Part shown: one piece after another, positions 12,549 to 22,060 of the stretch | Layout: the number at the start of each line of letters is the position of its first letter | Numbering within the stretch: the first letter of the stretch is position 1 | Source: Euclidia mi | Taxonomy: Eukaryota > Arthropoda > Insecta > Lepidoptera > Erebidae | DNA: 64,000 nt | Direction of reading: 5' to 3' | NCBI GenBank assembly: GCA_944739405.2 | Contig: OX123182.2 | Span: forward strand, 105,999,279 to 106,063,278 | Notes under the pieces: generated by a model | What the model was told of the DNA's origin: nothing | The model's database searches: none | What the model saw: only the letters and a program-made list of their open reading frames with translations | Position numbers and translations under genes: made by a program

Positions 12549-13525
12549 TGTGTAGATTCATTGATAGGTACAAATATTTGTATTCAATCTGTAGTAGATC
12601 CCTACTGTTCTTGTTCAAAAAGAAGAATATAATTTTTATCATACAATATCTAACTAAGTATTGCCTGAGTAGGGTAACAGATACCGAGAGACAGTGTTCC
12701 TTTAACTATCAGTTATAGTGAATCGGCACTTATCCTGTCTACTTTATTATCGTTTGAAATGTAGATAGAGTGATATAATCGCCCTATAGGTATATTTTTT
12801 CAATTTCAGTTTCATTTTCACTAGTTTCATTGACGGTAATCTGACTGTCGCTTGTAGTATCTGTTTACAGTCTGTTTGAACTAGTTACTTAAAAGTAATT
12901 AGTTGTGCGTCTATTTTTCAGTTACCAATTTGTTTTGGCACACAATGTGAAAACTATTAAGTACGAAGCATTCACTACAGCGTAGCACCTGAATAATTTA
13001 AACGATACTAAACACAATGAAACCAAAAAGGACTACGAAAGTAACAAGCCAAATTAAACAATGTTATTAGTGCGAAGAGAAATTCAAATCAAATCAACTA
13101 ACATTCAAGCCAATAAGGAAATGAAAGAAAGTAGTTCCTGTCATACTGTTTTTATGGTTGTTAATCATGTATGTATGCTTCATGCATTTCCTTGATGCTT
13201 ACATTGAAATTGTCATACAACCGTTTAACTTTAAGTAATATAGGAAGTTGCAGTTAAACAGCTTGTTTAAGAAACGAATTATGCATAAGCTGTGGTTGCT
13301 TCAGAAAAAGCATAATACGACATTGCTTGTAACAATTTTCGATCCCGCTATACGAAGCGGTGTCATAAGATTGTACGACCGTTGACGATAATCTTACCGT
13401 ATTATACTGGCTAGCCATAATAAGTTCTTCTAAAAGCAGACGGCCGACGATTTGACTTTTTGCCTGCATCCGTGAGCAATGCGCTTTCAATAGCGTCTAA
13501 ATAATATCGGAACCTTAAAACTTAA
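12549..13525. other. No gene recognised
   Basis: Non-coding. The minus frame at 13254-13490 has no domain, no splice context and normal AT-rich composition. Confidence 0.55.
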
Positions 13526-13723
13526 TCTTAATATATAAAATCCTTGCGTTACTGACTGACTGACAGACACGCTACAGCCGAAACTATTGGGCGCAGGAAG
13601 CTGAAATTTGGCATGTATGTTAAGAAGGGATTAAGAAGGGATTTCCCGAAATTCCCACGGGATCGGGCAAAAACGGTAAGTAAATTAAAAAAAAATGCAG
13701 GCGTAGCTGCTGGCTTCCTCTAG
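13526..13723 (+). mobile_element. Short Helitron-like element, copy 3, internally rearranged
   Basis: It has the TCTTAATATATAAAATCC start and CTCTAG|T end of the family at 1551. It lacks the CCTTGGGGAC segment and instead carries a small tandem duplication (TTAAGAAGGGA twice). Confidence 0.7.
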
Positions 13724-13734
13724 TTACTATATAA

Positions 13735-13830
13735 ACTCAAGCCTGTATCCCCGTAGGGGAAGGCAGAGGTGTAACATTACATCCACATTTCGCCATGAAT
13801 TTTTAGGTCCCACGTAACGTGCTACTACTG
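13735..13830 (-). mobile_element. SINE-B tail fragment
   Basis: The reverse complement of the LINE-like tail (CTCTGCC...CCCTACGGGGATACAGGC) followed by CATTTCGCCATG body sequence. The rest of the SINE is missing. Confidence 0.55.
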
Positions 13831-15269
13831 AGAATTCAGAAAAACTTTAAAACTATGCTATATTTTTTACTTAATTAAGTATGTCCATGAGTTTTTCTTA
13901 CTGAGTTTAGCACTAGGTATAAATCCTGTGCGCGGAGAACTCTACAAACATGCAACAAACGGATACAAAGTACACCCTATAAACATTTTAATTACAGTGT
14001 AAATATCTCAAATGATTTAAACTTATATCATTAGCCTCATACCACAATTTTTATAAGGAAAGTACCGGTGAAACGTACCAAACTTTCTACTACATATGCA
14101 GCTACCAACTAGTCTAGTCTACCATTTACATAGGTACGACATAAACTGCGTAACTCACGGAAACTAATACTACGTTCATATACGTACAATTTAGTAACGA
14201 TTGACAATCTTTCGATGTATCCAAGTAGAAAACTGTCGGTCATACGTAAGTAACCGTCGAGTTTCGCAAACCGGCGGCTATCTGCGTCCATATGAAGAGT
14301 TTTGCAAGAAGCGCCGTACCGTGAAGGAATGTACGTCGATGCGCCAACCTTTATACATTACATGTGATTACTTATTCAATTTACATTTGACTCAGGTCGA
14401 TAAGACAAGGCATCATTATTGACCCTAAGCAGATTCTTCTAAGTGTCGGCAATGATGCTCTTATAGAGAAATAGAATTGCCAATTTGCTTTTAGTTAATT
14501 GAAATATACAGACGTGGATTTAAACAATCAAGTTTGTATAAGGCTTTTATTTATAATCGGCAATTGCCACAAAACTGTTTCTCATATCTGAACTCGATGA
14601 TTGAAAGTATAGGCACATTACAAGTTGATGAAGGTACAGGCATTAGAGATGTTTTTCTTATTGGCGCTTTTAAGACAAACTTTCTGTGACCAGTATGACC
14701 CATATTGCCGCTTGGCGGCGTGGCAGTCGCGCTGTGACAGCTGATTCTACGAATGCAAGAGAGACGAAAGCTTCTAACTACGAGAGCAAGAAAGACGGAG
14801 AACGACGCCAGCGCCGCCAACGGCGCCAACTACGTACTACACTGACAACCGTCAATACGCCAACTTTAATCGGCACACGACATCTTTAAGAAATACGCTT
14901 CTATTATGTAAAATTTGTATTCATTGGTACAGGCCTTTAATACATAGACTCAAAATATAGTCTTATCTGTCTCCGTTCGAGCATTGAACTTACAAAAGAA
15001 AACTGAAAGGAAATACAAAGCACGTGTTGCCAAACCCTTGTTCATATTTCCGGAATGCAATTATTTCATTAAATTTATTAGCATTATACGAAATAACAAT
15101 AATTACGTTTTGTATAAATTTGAATACACGCAAGTGTTATCCTTAAATTAAAACTTACGTATCTACAAGCTATTAATCAAGTTAGATTGCCAATAATCTT
15201 TAACCAAAATTGAAAATGTTTTATTTACCTACACACACTGTAACTTACTATTACAATTATTTATTTATA
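13831..15269. other. No confident gene; small GC-rich patch at about 14690-14880
   Basis: Mostly AT-rich non-coding DNA. At 14690-14880 the sequence turns GC-rich with repeated CGCCAACGGCGCCAAC-type motifs and opens a 92-residue frame on the minus strand. It has no domain I recognise and no flanking splice sites that would join it to a neighbour. A diverged repeat is more likely than an exon. Confidence 0.4.
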
Positions 15270-15629
15270 GGTAGAAAGAAGTGTGGTCGAAAAGAAGATG
15301 TAGTGACAAAAATTGAAAAAGGAATGTCGCGATGGTTTCGACATTTGGAACGAATGGATGAAAGAAGACATACGAAAGCAGTGTATCGTGTAAGAATGAA
15401 TGGAGATGTCCGTAGGGGATGTCCAAGACGGAAGTACGCCTACCAGGTGACGTCTAAAAAGGACCACCAAATTAAAAGTACCCATAACCGACGAGCATGC
15501 ATGATAACTTGATAAGGTTAATAAATGTCGAGGAAGCGAAAGAGGTGTGTTTGAACCGGAACATTTGGCGTTGCATAGTCTCTGCCTATCCCTATGGGAG
15601 ACAGGCGTGACGATAGATATATAGATAGG
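15270..15629 (+). pseudogene. LINE ORF2 C-terminus with a frameshift (SAYPSGKQA family)
   Basis: The first part encodes EKGMSRWFRHLERMDERRHT and VRMNGDVRRGCPRRKY, the W-FGHV-RM and RG-PR-RW type motifs found at the C-terminal ends of several LINE ORF2 proteins. The last part, in another frame (15524-15610), encodes NVEEAKEVCLNRNIWRCIVS and ends AYPYGRQA-stop. A frameshift lies between, near 15440-15520. The tail of GATA-type repeats runs to 15629, where the pogo-like transposon begins. It is the same family as 6183-6400 and clearly inactive. Confidence 0.75.
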
Positions 15630-16011
15630 TATGGGAACCTGTTGTACCTTGGATACATTTTTTGTTTTTGATTATTTAGTCAAAAATTACTATAGTGTGA
15701 TGCATTTTACGTATTACATGATGTTTAGTGGTTATTTATGAACAAAAGTGCTAATTTTAAACTAAGGTAAAATAATAAATCATATGACATTAAGCCTTTT
15801 GAAAAAAAAAAAGGAATTGGGACCATGGTACAACACCCCTGTTGTACCTTGGACCTATGTATGTTGTACTATGGACCTATTATTATCAACAGTATTTATA
15901 TTGCAAATATTTATTAAATCTTGTATTAAAGTTGTTAACATTTATTAATAAAACAAATCAAACAGCATAACAAATTACTATTATAAGACAGCTACCAGTC
16001 AATATACAGTC

Positions 16012-16051
16012 AATATGCTGTCTTATAATAACTATTATAAGACAGCATATT
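16012..16051. repeat. Perfect foldback, 19-nt arms, 2-nt loop
   Basis: 16012-16030 is the exact reverse complement of 16033-16051. A third, direct copy of part of the arm lies just upstream near 15979-15992. It sits in the 3' part of the pogo-like element. Confidence 0.9.
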
Positions 16052-16232
16052 AATTAACATTCATACTTCTATGAGATCTTTTATCACTTTAACGTATTGT
16101 TGTTCAATAATCTTTGTATTTTTCTGTTTCTATTAATTTGCCCCTTCTAGCATTGCCAATATTTTATCATCTCCTTTATTTCATACAAATCCCTTTTGGA
16201 GTGGCATTTTGAGGGTGGCAGAATTTTTTCTT

Positions 16233-18188
16233 TTACGTCTTCCCAAGGATATAACATTTCATCTGGCTTTTCCGGCCACTTCCAGCTCTTTTTAGTTTTT
16301 TCATAGATCTTATGTAAACGCTTTCTTCATTTACGCTTATTATTTGTCCAGGGAAATATTCGCCTTCATACATGAAAATAACGAAGTCCCCTGGGCCGCA
16401 TGAAGAAGATAAATGTTCGGGTTCTCCCATGTCGAAAGATTTGTCTTCTTTGAAGCATGCATTTTTAAGAACATCAGAACCTGTTGCCTCATCTTCAGAA
16501 ACTTCAAGTGGTCCTGATGAGTCACGCACTGTAAAGCATGATTCTTCTGAAGATGTATCCCCAGAACTATCTTTCAAAATTTTTCGTTTTACAGCAACTA
16601 CTTTGTGTAATGTATTAACAGTCCTATTTTTTCGGAGCTTTTTAAATGTTTTGCCTTGCTTTTGATCTTTTTTGTTTTCTATTTTGTCTTTTTCTGGAGT
16701 ATCTGTGAGGATTCGTGATCTACCTTGACGACCACGGCTTGTGGAAACTTTTCTAGGAGAGGCAACAGGAAATGGTTGGATCTTAGATGGTGTAATAAGT
16801 GACTTACATGTTGACTGATTCGATGTCGAAGGCTGCAGTAAAGGATTCAGCTTAGTAATTTGACCATTGAAAGCATCTGGCGTAGATTGCCTAGTAAAAC
16901 CTACATTTGAATATGGCGACGGACGATCAGTGACATTTGATGGCGCAAATTCATACTCTTGAAATACAATTTCATTCAAGGGTGAGAGTCCAGTTACTTT
17001 AAAACCCTGTGTGATATTAGAGGGATTAAAAGCCAGCGGAAATGCTTTACCTACTAATTTAGCTATGTCATATATTGTGACTGGCTTGCCGGCATTACCA
17101 GGGGTTAATATGCTCATTCATTGCTGTGTTGTAATAAGTCTTAAATGGACCAAAAACTGTTCTGTCCAATGGCTGAAATTTATGGCTTTTATGAGGATGG
17201 AATGTGACCAAAATAACACCATTTTCTTTTGCTAACTGGATCAATTTAACAGAAATGTGAGATTCGTGATTGTCCATAAGAAAAACACAGGGAGATTCCT
17301 TTGATGGTCGCACATATTCAAGGAAATGACCAAAAAATTTCAAAAACAATTCTTCGTTGGACCAGCCAGAAGGGTTTGCGCCACCGATTGTTCCAGGTGG
17401 TGCTCCGTTAATCATGTATTCTTTAAAATTGACTCTGGGAAAAATCAGCATTGGAGGTATGAAGCCTCCTGCAGCATTGATAGCAGCAATCATGGTAACA
17501 TTGGATCCTCTTTCGGCACTTGTCATGGCCCCAACTTGCTTTGATCCCAAAGGAGCTAACACTTTCGGGGGCTTGTGCACCGTAGAAATGCCAGTTTCAT
17601 CACAATTCCATATTTAGGCTTCTTTGATATTAGGACATTTTTCTAAAGCTTTTTTTACATTCGCAAATGTAAGTGATACATTGTGCTTATTAAAAGCTGT
17701 TGAACGAGCCAAACTAGTTGATACCGGTTTCCTTAGAGAAATTTCTTTCTTGTATTTCTTCCTAAATAACCTCATCCAATAGGCACCCGCCATTTTATCT
17801 CGATCCCAAATTTCGGGATATTTAATATTGTTTGACTTGGCAAATTTATACGCTAATTTCATCAAACTTCTTAATGTCAAGCCGTATTGTAGTTGAGAAG
17901 CTTTTTTAATATAGCCTAGTCCTAGTAGTATTATATATCGATGCCTAGTAATAAGAGTTCTTCATTATCTGAAAATACCTTGTGACTTGCAAGTTTAGAT
18001 TTTAAATGAAATGGCTCAGTAGGATAATTTTGTTTTTTCAAATGACGTGTCAGCGTAGTTTTTGATAAATTATAAGTCTTAGCTGCACTGTAAACTGTTA
18101 ATTTACTCTCTTTTATAAGAACTACAACCTCCATTATTTTCTCGTAATTTGGCGGTGGCCTCGTGCTTCCCGTTTTACTTCGAGGCAT
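16233..18188 (-). pseudogene. Pogo/Tigger-like transposase, broken by frameshifts and a stop
   Basis: Four minus-strand open pieces follow one another. 18188-17931 starts MPRSKTGSTRPPPNYEKIME and carries an N-terminal helix-turn-helix of the psq/CENP-B type (YSAAKTYNLSKTTLTRHL). 17880-17614 holds the second DNA-binding part (WMRLFRKKY). 17616-17095 is the DDE core, with the first acidic site in WNCDETG (about 17600), the second in FLMDNHESH (about 17274) and the third in FQPLDRTVFGP (about 17166), a D-D-D triad as in pogo/Tigger enzymes. 17117-16233 is a long lysine/serine-rich C-terminal region ending with GPGDFVIFMYEGEYF. Breaks: a frameshift near 17900-17930, an in-frame TAA at 17614-17616 and a frameshift near 17100. 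Function would have been cut-and-paste transposition at TA sites; this copy is dead. Confidence 0.85.
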
Positions 18189-18252
18189 TTTTGTATGTGA
18201 GAGGTATTTTTAAGAAGATCAACAACCTGTTAACAAATTATTCTATTTTATT

Positions 18253-18507
18253 ACACTGTAAATCATCATCAGCCTTTATCAGTCCACTGCTGGACTAGGC
18301 CTCTCCTTTGAAAGGAGGAATTGGCCTACTATACCACGCTGGCCAAACGGGTTGGTATAGGGTTTGTATCAAGTTTTCCTTCTCTTACAGTGCTGTTTTC
18401 TGCATAATATGCTCCCTCTGTCGGCTCTTACGACACCCATGGGATGATATGGGGTGGTGACAATCCGTATTCTTAATCCGTCACCACACGGACAAGACAC
18501 TGTAAAT
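18253..18507 (-). mobile_element. SINE-A nested in the pogo-like element, 11-bp target duplication
   Basis: The body 18264-18496 is flanked by ACACTGTAAAT at 18253-18263 and 18497-18507. It is nearly identical to 11080-11307. The (CAT)n at the left border is the 3' tail of the minus-strand element. It inserted after the transposon did. Confidence 0.85.
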
Positions 18508-18569
18508 ACGTAATTTTTATTTTTTTTAATATAACAATATCAATACATAGGTCCACGGTTCAAAGTGTG

Positions 18570-18625
18570 ACCTAAAAAAGCAGTTGTACCATGGATAGGT
18601 CCATGGTACAACTGCTTTTTTAGGT
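18570..18625. repeat. Perfect foldback, 26-nt arms, 4-nt loop, around transposase-binding-like motifs
   Basis: 18570-18595 is exactly reverse-complementary to 18600-18625. Both arms contain the GTTGTACCATGGA motif that recurs near the ends of the pogo-like element, so this one may have a role as paired binding sites or may be another foldback of the general kind. Confidence 0.9.
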
Positions 18626-19009
18626 CCAAGGTACAACACCCTACCAAATTTTAAAATAACTGATTATTTTAAGTCGTTGGTTAGGAATTGAAAATGGTTT
18701 AACACTCAATTACACGGCTAAATAAGTAATGAAACATTAACAAAAAAGATAAATACACTTTTTAACAACGGAAACAAGTTATTTATAAAAGCAACACACT
18801 AAAAAAACTTACTTTTAGGGTCACAAATTAGTTTTGGTCTCATACTGCCAGAATTCGCGCGACTTCAACTGTCAAACTTAGTTATAAATGACAGATCACA
18901 GGTGACGCATGAATCAGTGTTACCAGTATTTCAAAATAAATCCGTTAAATATGTTTTTTGCTGTTAGGACCACAGTGCAACAGGGTCCACAGTACAACAG
19001 TTTCCCCTA

Positions 19010-20558
19010 TTTATAGCTATACTAAGTAACCTTGTTTTTAATACCATATTTTGGTGGGTACAGAATAATTTTGAATTCGGGAAAAGGTTACAGTTTTTTT
19101 ACATCCACTTTAAAATGGTAATACAGCCTTTCGTCCACAGATGAAGCCACCGACTCATTTAGTCATACTCAGTTTTTACAGCCTTCAGTTTTCGGCTTGA
19201 TTACTATAGACGGTATCGACAAGGTACAATTTTAACATGAGGAAGCTATCATTTTATTACGGAAGACCTTCGGATACAGCGGTAAGCCGTGTGTAACGAT
19301 CTGTACTTGCGAGATGGGAACATTGTTAGGTTTTTTATCCAACAGAATTACAAGCCAGCTGATTGGTATGCATGGAACCTTACAGAATGGTTATATCAGC
19401 ATAATAAAACTCTCCTAATACAAGGCAAGATGAGGCTTTCTTACTGCGGGAAGAGTCCTAGTCGACCACTTTGGACGAGTCTGATTTGGCAGACTTCACA
19501 TATCTGCCGAGAACATTACAACAAACTCCGTCATGCAGGTTTTTCACGATGTTTTATTTCGCCGATTAATAATTAACAATTCAGTACGCACCAAACTTGA
19601 AAAAGTCGGTGGCGCTACGTGAATTGGAGCCTGTGAAATTTTGCCGTATAATATTCCAACTTAGCAGTGTAGCCGACCCTGTGCTCTAAGGAGTCTAAGG
19701 TGAAGATCGCAGCCGGAACAGCGCCAGGATGATGATGATGATGACATCGGTTGTGACGTAGTACCTGCTGATTTTCCCCAGTAGGCTATCGCTGCCAGAA
19801 CATTAGATAAATCCTCCAATATTATCATATTGTTCAATAGTCTTGCTCAGCACAAGTGGATGTTTTATGCATCTCTCTCAATTGTAAGTTTTCTGTAGAT
19901 AGTGGACGCGTCTTTAGTCCGCATACGCGCGGCAATACCGTTGGATGACCGTGGCGCGCCCAGATACCACACGATTTGTATGTAGGTGAAAATTAATAAG
20001 AATTTTTTGACTCATCGTCGTATAGCCCTTTATTATTAAAATCTCCATGACCTCAATGGGATGATTAAAATTGGTTCCTATGATTAGAAAATAATAATGT
20101 AGAAACGACGTGGTGATGTGGTTATGTTGTATGTGGTGGATTACAAAGTACGAGTAGTTTGTAGTTTTAGTGCAACCAGTGCTTGAAATGTTAGATTTGC
20201 TGTGAGAGAGATAATCTTTAAATACAAGGAAAATGCGGTCAGGAGGCTTTTACTTTCCAGCGATGGCATCTTTGAAGTGTTGTTGCAAGCATCGTTTACT
20301 TGATAGTTAACATCAAACTTTCGATCATAAGCAATAGGTATCCCAGTTTCCACCTTTAGCGCAGCTAATGTGAACTCACTTGCCCACTCTTTTCAACGAA
20401 CTGTAGTTCTCTAAGCGTAAGACTATAACTAAACAAAGGTTTTCTAATTTAAATCATTTGCTGGATGTCCCCGGGGAAAGAAAATTGGTACTTTTGCCAA
20501 TCAGAAGGATAAAATTACGTCATCCATCAACAAAATGTTTTCTAAGCCTTATATTATA
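19010..20558. other. No gene; SINE-C and LINE tail scraps
   Basis: At about 19565-19625 a short reverse piece of SINE-C is recognisable (AATTAACAATTCAGTACGCA). At 19690-19745 a (GAT)n tail ends a LINE-type scrap. Open frames at 19289-19576 and 20141-20353 have no recognisable domain. Confidence 0.5.
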
Positions 20559-20765
20559 CTAGAGGACGCCAGCAGCTACGCCTGCACATTTTTTTTATTT
20601 ATCTGTTTTGACCGATCCCGTGGGTAATTCAGGAAATCCCTTCTTAGTGAACCCCTACGGTCCCCAAGGAACATACATGCCAAATTTCAGCTTACTGTGC
20701 CCAATAGTTTCGGCTGTAGCGTGTCTGTCAGTCAGTCAGTAACGCAAGGATTTTATATATTAAGA
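20559..20765 (-). mobile_element. Short Helitron-like element, copy 4, reverse
   Basis: The reverse complement starts TCTTAATATATAAAATCC and ends GGCGTCCTCTAG|T, as in 4497-4703. All four family members have the same ends. Confidence 0.75.
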
Positions 20766-21420
20766 TATGAACTGGGTTTAGACTCTATAATAATTAGCAC
20801 TGTGTATCTACTGCTTTAGTTTCGTAAATTCTTCGCAATGTTACCTACTAAACTGACTTCCGAAATATCGTTCTCTAACATCGACTTGCCTTATCAGAAA
20901 TGGAGTGCATCTATCGAGTTGTTCCGTAAAGCTAATTGCTAACTATTGCTATTTATTTATAGTCACATAACTTGTAAATAATTATAGGAACAAATACACA
21001 TGAATATTCAGGCAACAGCTAAACGATGTAAATAAGTCGAACAGATACCATGTCCGCAAGTGATCGCTGATCAAGTGATCACGCTAACCCGATTACGTAT
21101 TAATGAATGCGTGACGATACACCGGATGGTGATAGCCATTGACCAATTATGTACACACGAAATCACGATCTACTTGTTCTTTATACGTGTTACTGAAAAT
21201 GTTCCGTTTGTGTGTTAATAGATTTTTGAAGGCGCATGCCACGATATCGATTGAAATTCAGTTCACGTTCTCAATATTATATTATGATTTGAAAAGTCGC
21301 TTTTTGTTTGTCGTTGCCGATGAAAGTATTGGACCAATTTGGATGTTTAGCGAAGGATACATTGGTATGAATAATACGTACGCAGCTGTAGAAATGTCCA
21401 GTAAGGGCGTCCTGTAGCTA

Positions 21421-21560
21421 GGTGGGGCGATGATATTCGAAAGGCAGCGGGCAGGGATTGGAAGAGGAAAGCTGAAGACCGAGCTCATTGGCGCGCCATA
21501 GGAGAGGCCTAACGTACAGCAGTGGACTGATATAGGCTGATGATGATGATGATGATGATG
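21421..21560 (+). pseudogene. LINE ORF2 extreme C-terminus with (GAT)n tail
   Basis: One frame reads RWGDDIRKAAGRDWKRKAED then RAHWRAIGEA, followed by AACGTACAGCAGTGGACTGA and a (GATGAT)n tail to about 21560. The RW-DDI-K-AG-W...AEDR pattern is the usual ending of an abundant moth LINE family. Upstream coding sequence is not kept. The tail is echoed by SINE-A. Confidence 0.7.
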
Positions 21561-21749
21561 AGCTGTAGAAATACGATGACAGAAGGAACAATCATATATG
21601 AGACCTGCAATTTTGAAGTTGTTAGTTTTGTCTTGATTGACCTATTAGAGAAGTGGTTATGCTTTCTTAAATGGCTGTTCCAGAAATAATAAATAAGTAT
21701 GCTCTGTTAGCGATAATATTTTTTTGGAATTTGGTCTTAACAATTATTA

Positions 21750-22060
21750 TTAGAAGCCTAATTTATGTCCCACTGCTAGGCAAAGGCCTCCTCTTCCATC
21801 TTCCACTTGTCGCGATCACACGCGAGCTCCTGCCAATCCTTCCGAAAAGCGTCCAATTCATCACGCCATCTCCTCCTAGGCCTTCCCCGTACATGGCCTG
21901 CTATTATTGGGCATCCACCTTGTGGTTGTATAGCGGTTCTGGCATACACCTAACGTGGCCTGCCCAGTTCCATTTCAATTTGGCAGCTGAGTGACATACA
22001 TCGGTGATTTGTGTTTTGAAACGTAGTAGGTATTGAGTTTTTGACGCGGTCAGTTAGCTT
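21750..22060 (-). pseudogene. LINE ORF2 C-terminus, another family, reverse
   Basis: On the minus strand the sequence encodes PRRRWRDELDAFRKDWQELA then CDRDKWKMEEEAFA and ends just before GCAGTGGGACATAAATTAGG. This matches the C-terminal pattern of RTE/CR1-type moth LINEs (GRP-RRW-D-L...W-EEAF-QQW). It is interrupted by stops upstream. Confidence 0.7.

Larger units (their letters stand above)
15630..19009 (-). mobile_element. Complete pogo/Tigger-like transposon with TA target duplication
   Basis: The element spans 15632-19007 with TA at both borders (15630-15631, 19008-19009). The left end TGGGAACCTGTTGTACC and the right end, inverted, GGGGAAACTGTTGTACT form imperfect terminal inverted repeats of about 25 bp. 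It encodes a decayed transposase on the minus strand (16233-18188). Variants of GTTGTACCWTGGACCTA recur around 15640, 15825-15880, 18545-18640 and 18965-19000, as expected of subterminal transposase-binding sites. A SINE-A copy (18264-18496) is inserted upstream of the transposase start. It sits directly after the tail of a LINE fragment. Confidence 0.85.

Noticed and set aside
14551..14889. GC-rich patch with a 92-codon minus-strand frame as a host exon
   Set aside because: It has repetitive GCC/GGC motifs, frames open on both strands, and no splice sites or domain.
16372..17617. Plus-strand frames across the transposase region
   Set aside because: They are antisense shadows of the pogo-like transposase.
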